24,228 nt of DNA from Acidobacteriota bacterium (GTDB lineage Bacteria > Acidobacteriota > Terriglobia > UBA7540): contig PLWR01000231.1 of NCBI GenBank assembly GCA_003165615.1, positions 1-24,228 on the forward strand, written 5' to 3'. The position numbers and the translations under genes were made by a program. The stretch's first letter is position 1, and the number at the start of each line of letters is the position of its first letter. Shown here one piece after another: positions 20,300 through 24,228 of the stretch. A model generated the notes under the pieces. It made no database searches, had not been told where the DNA came from, and was given only the letters and a program-made list of their open reading frames with translations.

Positions 20300-21250
20300 T
20301 TAATGAGTATAGGCGAAGTAACCCGACTTGGCCCGAACGTGCAGGCTCTTGTCAACAGGATCAACCTCAACGTGGCGGTAGCTTCCGTCCCGGGCGGTAT
20401 TCGTGGAGGTATAGCTGATCAGGAATTGCGTACGAAGATCGCGCCCGATCGCTCGAAAATCCTCGGCCAGGTCGTTGGCTTCAAAGGGAAAGAAGGCGCG
20501 CCCGCCGGTTTCTTGTGCCAGCCGCTTGAGCACCTTATCACCCTTCTGCTCAGCTCCGGAGCGGTTGGTACTGATGGCGAAGATTGTCACTTCCGCCCAT
20601 TGCGCCATGGCCAGCGCTTCCTCGCGTGAGTGTTCACTGCGGTTGTCGTCTCCATCGCTGATGACGATGATCATGCGCCGCAGATAGGGCTCCGGAGGCG
20701 GGAAAAAGAACAGTTTCTCCTTGCAGGAATAGTAAATCGCGTCATAGAGACTGGTAACGCCTCCCGCCTGCAAGCCGTGGATGGCGCCGGCGAGTTGCTC
20801 CACGTTGTCCGTGTAATCCTGAACCAGTTTTGACTCCACGTCGAACCCCACCACAAAAGCTTTATCCTTTCCCCTTCGAATCGTGTCGGAGAGAAAATCG
20901 GTGGCCGCTTGCTGTTCAAAACGCAGGCGCTCACGAATGCTATTGCTGGTGTCGATGAGGAGACCAATCCGCAGAGGCAAGTCCGTTTCCCGGCTGAAAT
21001 ACTGGATGGTTTGTGGTTTCCCGTCCTCGAAAAGGTCCAAATCATCTTTGGTCATCATGATGACCGGGCGATTCTTCTTGTCGGTCACCGACAAGGGGAC
21101 TTCGACCAGGTAAACAGGGATTTTGATAGTCGTAGGACTGGTGGGGGTTTCCACCGGGGCGGTAGGAGTGCCGGGCTTCGCCTCTTGCGCCGGGAGCCAT
21201 CCCGGAAGGGCAAAGAGCACGAGCAGGGTGGCGAGAACTCTTTTAATCAT
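20300..21250 (-). CDS. secreted vWFA-domain protein, paralogue of the convergent gene
   Basis: A 316-residue exported protein of the same acidobacterial vWFA group. The signal peptide is MIKRVLATLLVLFALPGWLPAQ. A Pro/Thr linker is followed by the group's leader segment (IPVYLVEVPLSVTDKKNRPV, then DLFEDGKPQTIQYFSRE). The MIDAS is complete: DTSNS at 100-104, GGVTSLYDAIYYS and ISDGDDNRSEHS. It ends with LRTQFLISYTSTN and HVRAKSGYFAYTH. The start at 21250 is fixed by two signals: GGAG (21258-21261) lies 7 bases away, and the promoter at 21276-21304 lies upstream of it. The longer open frame begins inside that promoter's -35 box and cannot be the translated form. It ends 71 bases from its convergent paralogue. 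Confidence 0.9.
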   Translation of the reverse strand: MIKRVLATLLVLFALPGWLPAQEAKPGTPTAPVETPTSPTTIKIPVYLVEVPLSVTDKKNRPVIMMTKDDLDLFEDGKPQTIQYFSRETDLPLRIGLLIDTSNSIRERLRFEQQAATDFLSDTIRRGKDKAFVVGFDVESKLVQDYTDNVEQLAGAIHGLQAGGVTSLYDAIYYSCKEKLFFFPPPEPYLRRMIIVISDGDDNRSEHSREEALAMAQWAEVTIFAISTNRSGAEQKGDKVLKRLAQETGGRAFFPFEANDLAEDFRAIGRDLRTQFLISYTSTNTARDGSYRHVEVDPVDKSLHVRAKSGYFAYTH

Positions 21251-21275
21251 CTGATGACTCCGCTTGACGCAACCA

Positions 21276-21304
21276 ATTATAGGAATCGCTCCGTGAGCCG
21301 TCAA
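21276..21304 (-). promoter_or_regulatory. near-consensus sigma70 promoter of the minus-strand vWFA gene
   Basis: On the minus strand TTGACG (complement of 21299-21304), a 17-base spacer and a perfect TATAAT (complement of 21276-21281), 11 of 12 positions. Expected transcription start is about 21269, giving a leader of about 19 bases before the ATG at 21250. One of the strongest promoters in the window. Confidence 0.82.
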
Positions 21305-21384
21305 CGAACATCAACGGGGATAGTGTCCTGATTCTTAGCCTGGTGCCGGGCTTCAGCGGTTGCGAAAAAGCGCTCCAGTACTGC

Positions 21385-21472
21385 CATCCGGAGCGCAGCG
21401 AAGGACCCCTGCGTTTGAATTTTTAAGCAAATACAGAGATTCTTCGTCGCGGCTGCTCCTCAGAATGACAGT
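21385..21472. repeat. degenerate dispersed intergenic repeat
   Basis: Left part: CCGGAGCGCAGCGAAGGACC. Right part (from about 21436): AGATTCTTCGTCGC, then CTCCTCAGAATGACA. The reverse complement, starting TGTCATTCTGAGGAGC, matches a family of short repeats often seen between genes in Acidobacteria, Chloroflexi and related genomes (from memory). The two halves are partly complementary. The arms carry mismatches, so this copy looks old. Confidence 0.45.
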
Positions 21473-21526
21473 GCCAATGAGTTTTTCCGCAAGCTCTCCA
21501 GCCCGGCAGCAAGGGTGGCCCTACGA

Positions 21527-22816
21527 TCAGTTGGAAGCCGCATCGTGGAGAACCGGTTGCCCTTCCACAGCTTTCTTAACCCTCAAGCGATTCTCGATCC
21601 GGCGCGAGGATCCTTGGCGCCACGTGACCTCGCCCCGCTCAAATTTGTATTCAAGGCAGGTAGCGCCCTCCAGCCCCATGCGAACCAAGGCATCGATATC
21701 CAGTAGGCGTTCTGCCTCATCCAGCTCCTGCGGGCGCGCGAAAATCGCGGGCGAACGCGGCATGAAGCGCGGACAACAATCTTCAAAGGGTTCGCAGGAA
21801 ATCTTGTAGGTCCCAATCTGCCGCGCCAACCGCAGGATCTCCTCTTTGTCGTCGCCGGCGAGGGGGCGATAAACGGGCAGGTCAATCCCCTGATCAATCG
21901 CCTTCAGGTTGTGCAGGGTCTGGGATGCCACCTGCGAAACGCTGTCGCCGGTGACCAGACCGAGGGCGCGCTCCGCCCGCGCAATCTCCCGGGCAATGCG
22001 CGCCATCATACGGCGGTAGAGCAACACCCGGTAGCTTTCATGGGCGCCCGCCACAATCTGGCGCTGGATGGCGTCAAAGGGGACCTGATACAGGCGCGAG
22101 GTAAATTGATAGGGCGTAAGCGTGCGCACAAGGTCCTCCGCCACCCCCGTGGAGGAATTGCGCGAGGGCGAAGGAGTGCCAAAAAAATGAACAAAGTTGA
22201 CGTGGCAGCCGCGGCGCATCATTTTGTAGGCCGCCACGGAAGAATCGAACCCTCCGGAAAGCAGCGCCACCAGGCGTCCGGCTGTCACCGCTGGCAATCC
22301 ACCGGGGCCCGCCACGCGCTGGGCATAAATCAGCGCCTTGCCGGGAATAATCTCCACCTGGCAAGTCACCTCGGGGTCATCGAGCTTGACACGCACGCTC
22401 GCATCACTCGCGCGCAGGTGTTCCAATACCCTGCGGCCCAGTTCGCGCTCCAGTTCCGTGGAATTCATGCCGTAAAGCGAGTCCGCAATTTTGGCGCGCA
22501 CGGCGAAGTTGCGTGGGTTTGCCTCCGCCATCATCTCGCACGCCTCGGGGCCCAGGATCTCAACCGGGCTCGGCACCTCGCGCGCCACGGCAATGTAAGC
22601 AAGGCCGAAAACCCGGCGCAAGCGCTCAATGATGCGGGGAAGCGCCTCGTCATCGCCGGGGGTAAGGACCAGGCGCTCGGAGACGCTCTCCAGCGATGCC
22701 ACCGGCAGATCCTCCAGGCTCTGGCGGATGGCGGCGCGCAATCGGCTGAGGAAGTAGTTCTTGTTACCCCCCTTCAGCCAGATTTCATGGTAGTGAAGAA
22801 TCAGAACTCGCTTCAT
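21527..22816 (-). CDS. thiI: tRNA 4-thiouridine synthase ThiI, rhodanese-less form
   Basis: A 429-residue cytoplasmic enzyme that adenylates U8 of tRNA and directs its thiolation; in some bacteria it also supplies sulfur for the thiamine thiazole ring. An N-terminal ferredoxin-like region and THUMP domain occupy about 1-165. The PP-loop ATPase begins near 180 with SGGFDSS at 187-193 and continues through GLVTGDSVSQVASQT (286-300) and RPLAGDDKEEI. FEDCC at 344-348 provides cysteines near the place of the conserved Cys344 of E. coli. The E. coli rhodanese domain is absent: the protein ends about 80 residues after this motif, so sulfur must come from a desulfurase or another carrier, as in Bacillus. 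The ATG at 22816 begins MKRVLILHYHEIWLKG, the family's usual N-terminus, so the start is firm. Confidence 0.93.
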   Translation of the reverse strand: MKRVLILHYHEIWLKGGNKNYFLSRLRAAIRQSLEDLPVASLESVSERLVLTPGDDEALPRIIERLRRVFGLAYIAVAREVPSPVEILGPEACEMMAEANPRNFAVRAKIADSLYGMNSTELERELGRRVLEHLRASDASVRVKLDDPEVTCQVEIIPGKALIYAQRVAGPGGLPAVTAGRLVALLSGGFDSSVAAYKMMRRGCHVNFVHFFGTPSPSRNSSTGVAEDLVRTLTPYQFTSRLYQVPFDAIQRQIVAGAHESYRVLLYRRMMARIAREIARAERALGLVTGDSVSQVASQTLHNLKAIDQGIDLPVYRPLAGDDKEEILRLARQIGTYKISCEPFEDCCPRFMPRSPAIFARPQELDEAERLLDIDALVRMGLEGATCLEYKFERGEVTWRQGSSRRIENRLRVKKAVEGQPVLHDAASN

Positions 22817-22931
22817 GCGATGGCTTCTCGATCCGAGGCGGCGACGATTGGCAAAGCCTGCGGGATAGTTCAGCAGAAATCAGAATATCGGTTTTCACGG
22901 GTGCCCGCAAGCAAGTAAGAGTTCAAGCTAC

Positions 22932-22960
22932 TTGACACCGCTTCCGCCCGCCGGTACGAT
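22932..22960 (+). promoter_or_regulatory. sigma70 promoter of the membrane protein gene
   Basis: Perfect TTGACA (22932-22937), 17-base spacer and TACGAT (22955-22960, 4 of 6). Expected start near 22967, leaving a leader of about 47 bases with AGGAGG before the ATG at 23014. Confidence 0.6.
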
Positions 22961-23013
22961 GCCGGGCAACTAAGGTATTTCTCTGGGACGACCTGGTGAG
23001 AGGAGGCTCCCCT

Positions 23014-23442
23014 ATGGTTACAGTTCGTTTACGTCGTGTCGCTCTGGGTACCCTGGCAGGCGGCGTTGTGTGGGGGATTTGGAGCACGATCATCAACATG
23101 GTGATCCTATCCTCGAAATACGAAGAGGCAAAGCTGCACAGGTTGTTGTTATCCGAACCGCGCTATCCGCTTTTCGTGGTGTACTGGTTCGCTACGTTGT
23201 TCCTCCTGACTTACATTCTGACGTGGGTGTATGCGTCCGTGCGCGCCACCCTCGGGCCGGGGCCCATCACCGCGCTGCGGGTCGGCTTGCTGATGGGTTT
23301 CGCCATGGGCTTTCCCCTCAGCCTCTCGCTGGCGGCCTGGGCGCCCTTCAGCCGCGCCATCATGCTCGGGTGGATGCTTGACCTCTGGGTGGGCGCGATC
23401 CTGGCGACGCTGGTTTCCGCCTGGCTGTACAAAGAAAGCTGA
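23014..23442 (+). CDS. hypothetical four-helix membrane protein
   Basis: A 142-residue integral membrane protein of unknown function. Four hydrophobic segments are visible, about 9-30 (ALGTLAGGVVWGIWSTIINM), 52-72 (YPLFVVYWFATLFLLTYIL), 88-107 (ALRVGLLMGFAMGFPLSLSL) and 115-137 (IMLGWMLDLWVGAILATLVSAW). The loop between helices one and two is charged. AGGAGG (23001-23006) with 7-base spacing fixes the ATG at 23014; a GTG at 22996 would overlap that site. It is transcribed alone from the promoter at 22932-22960. Its stop codon lies at the edge of a short heptamer array. Confidence 0.72.
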   Translation: MVTVRLRRVALGTLAGGVVWGIWSTIINMVILSSKYEEAKLHRLLLSEPRYPLFVVYWFATLFLLTYILTWVYASVRATLGPGPITALRVGLLMGFAMGFPLSLSLAAWAPFSRAIMLGWMLDLWVGAILATLVSAWLYKES

Positions 23443-23468
23443 CAGCCGACAGCTCACAGCCGACAGCA
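23441..23468. repeat. short heptamer array after the membrane protein gene
   Basis: Four 7-base units GACAGCC, GACAGCT, CACAGCC, GACAGCA follow one another without a gap; the first overlaps the TGA stop at 23440-23442. It looks like a single arm of the inverted heptamer arrays at 12983 and 17017. Confidence 0.6.
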
Positions 23469-23470
23469 AC

Positions 23471-23522
23471 CGTAGCGCCGGGCTTTAGGGCGGCACATGC
23501 CGGGCTAAAGCCCGGCGCTACG
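23471..23522. repeat. perfect 18-bp inverted repeat element
   Basis: The arm 23471-23488 (CGTAGCGCCGGGCTTTAG) is exactly complementary to 23505-23522, around a 16-base centre. It lies between two convergent genes and could serve as a bidirectional stem for termination or 3'-end protection. The GTAGCGCCGGGCTTTAGCCCGG type of word is a dispersed palindrome seen in acidobacterial genomes (from memory). Adjacent placement to the heptamer array suggests a repeat hot spot. Confidence 0.75.
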
Positions 23523-23539
23523 ATGCTTCCATCAACGTC

Positions 23540-24228
23540 CTAATCCGCCAATGAGAACTCCAGCTTATTCCCCGATCGATCGATGCGGTCCAGCCGCACC
23601 CGCACGCGTTCCCCCAGGTGGAAGGCGCGGTGGGTGTGCTCGCCCACGATGGCGCGCTGGCGCTCGCGGTAGACGTAAAAGTCATCTCCCAGCGTGGAGA
23701 GTGCCACGAAGCCTTCCACAAACAGGTCCGTGAGTTCCACAAAGAACCCAAACTTGATCAAGCTGATGATAAGCGCGTCGAACTCGTCGCCGACGTGCTG
23801 CGCCATGAAGGAGACCTTCTTCCACTCCATGAGCTCGCGCTCGGCATCGGCGGCACGCCGCTCCGCCTCCGAGGTTGCCATTCCCAGGGAGTGGAGTTCC
23901 TGCGGGAGCATGAATGCCCCGCCGGGTATGATCTGACCGGGCGCAGCCGCTCCCGCTCTGATGAAGGATGGCAGCTCATGGCGCTTTTCCGTAGCCACCC
24001 CGCGACGTTTACGTGGTGCATCGTGCTTCGTCGCCCCCGAAGCATGATGATCATCAGCCTCGGCCACAATCCGCGCGCTGCCGCCTTCCCGTTCCAGCGC
24101 TGCCTTGAGAATTCGATGCACGATCAGGTCGGGGTAACGGCGGATGGGCGAAGTGAAATGGGTATAGCTTTCGGCCGCGAGCGCGAAATGGCCGACGTTC
24201 TCTTCCGAGTAGCGCGCCTGCTTCAGCG
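23540..24228 (-). CDS. rnr: ribonuclease R, C-terminal part (gene runs off the window)
   Basis: The last 229 codons of a 3'-5' exoribonuclease of the RNB family that degrades structured RNA. At the window edge the reading frame gives [14 protein letters not shown], then [14 protein letters not shown], the signature at the end of the RNB catalytic domain. Next come [21 protein letters not shown] and an S1 RNA-binding domain ([28 protein letters not shown] and onward, ending LEFSLAD). Two oddities: about 40 extra, mostly charged residues lie between HRIL and LHSLG where E. coli RNase R has a short loop, and the protein stops right after the S1 domain, without the basic C-terminal tail of the E. 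coli enzyme. The N-terminal cold-shock domains and catalytic aspartates lie outside the window. It converges on the 23014 gene. Confidence 0.92.
   Translation of the reverse strand, partial: LKQARYSEENVGHFALAAESYTHFTSPIRRYPDLIVHRILKAALEREGGSARIVAEADDHHASGATKHDAPRKRRGVATEKRHELPSFIRAGAAAPGQIIPGGAFMLPQELHSLGMATSEAERRAADAERELMEWKKVSFMAQHVGDEFDALIISLIKFGFFVELTDLFVEGFVALSTLGDDFYVYRERQRAIVGEHTHRAFHLGERVRVRLDRIDRSGNKLEFSLAD

Overview
The window reads as chromosomal DNA of moderate to high G+C from a Gram-negative bacterium, most likely a member of the Acidobacteriota. The best clue is a convergent pair of secreted von Willebrand factor A proteins of the type abundant in that phylum. Supporting clues are PilZ proteins with long coiled coils, Gram-negative envelope genes and several dispersed intergenic repeats. 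The assignment is inference, because no search could be run. No rRNA, tRNA, CRISPR array, transposase or phage gene was seen.

Layout. 110-1735 is a PafA-type secreted phosphatase and 2010-2468 an RlpA-like exported protein. 2469-3764 is gene-poor, with one possible acidic small protein and the remains of an exported protein. 3765-9028 looks like a cyclic-di-GMP locus: a GGDEF-PilZ diguanylate cyclase, a 426-base spacer full of inverted repeats, a 975-residue PilZ/coiled-coil protein and a small membrane-anchored protein. murB follows at 9272-10408. After a REP-like doublet comes a three-gene cassette matching mycobacterial decaprenyl-phospho-arabinose synthesis: a UbiA-family phosphoribosyltransferase, dprE1 and dprE2 (10772-13820). 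A UvrD-type helicase fused to an iron-sulfur PD-(D/E)XK nuclease (14006-17014) precedes rmuC (17111-18619), so this stretch concerns DNA repair.

At 18724-18918 on the minus strand is a complete miniature transcription unit. It has a TTGACA/TATACA promoter, a leader hairpin, a GGAGGAG ribosome-binding site, an 11-codon Lys/Ala/Arg peptide gene and a strong intrinsic terminator. It is the most unusual object in the window. The vWFA pair follows (19215-20228 plus; 20300-21250 minus), then thiI (minus), a four-helix membrane protein (plus) and the 3' part of an RNase R gene (minus, running off the window).

The genes do not form one pathway. The coherent blocks are c-di-GMP signalling, cell-envelope synthesis (murB plus the arabinose-lipid cassette), DNA repair (helicase-nuclease plus rmuC) and RNA metabolism (thiI, rnr). 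Short repeats with an exact 7-base period start at or next to the stop codons of three unrelated genes (dprE1, the helicase and the 23014 gene). Several starts are set by promoter position: the minus-strand vWFA gene must start at 21250, and murB and the helicase look leaderless or nearly so.
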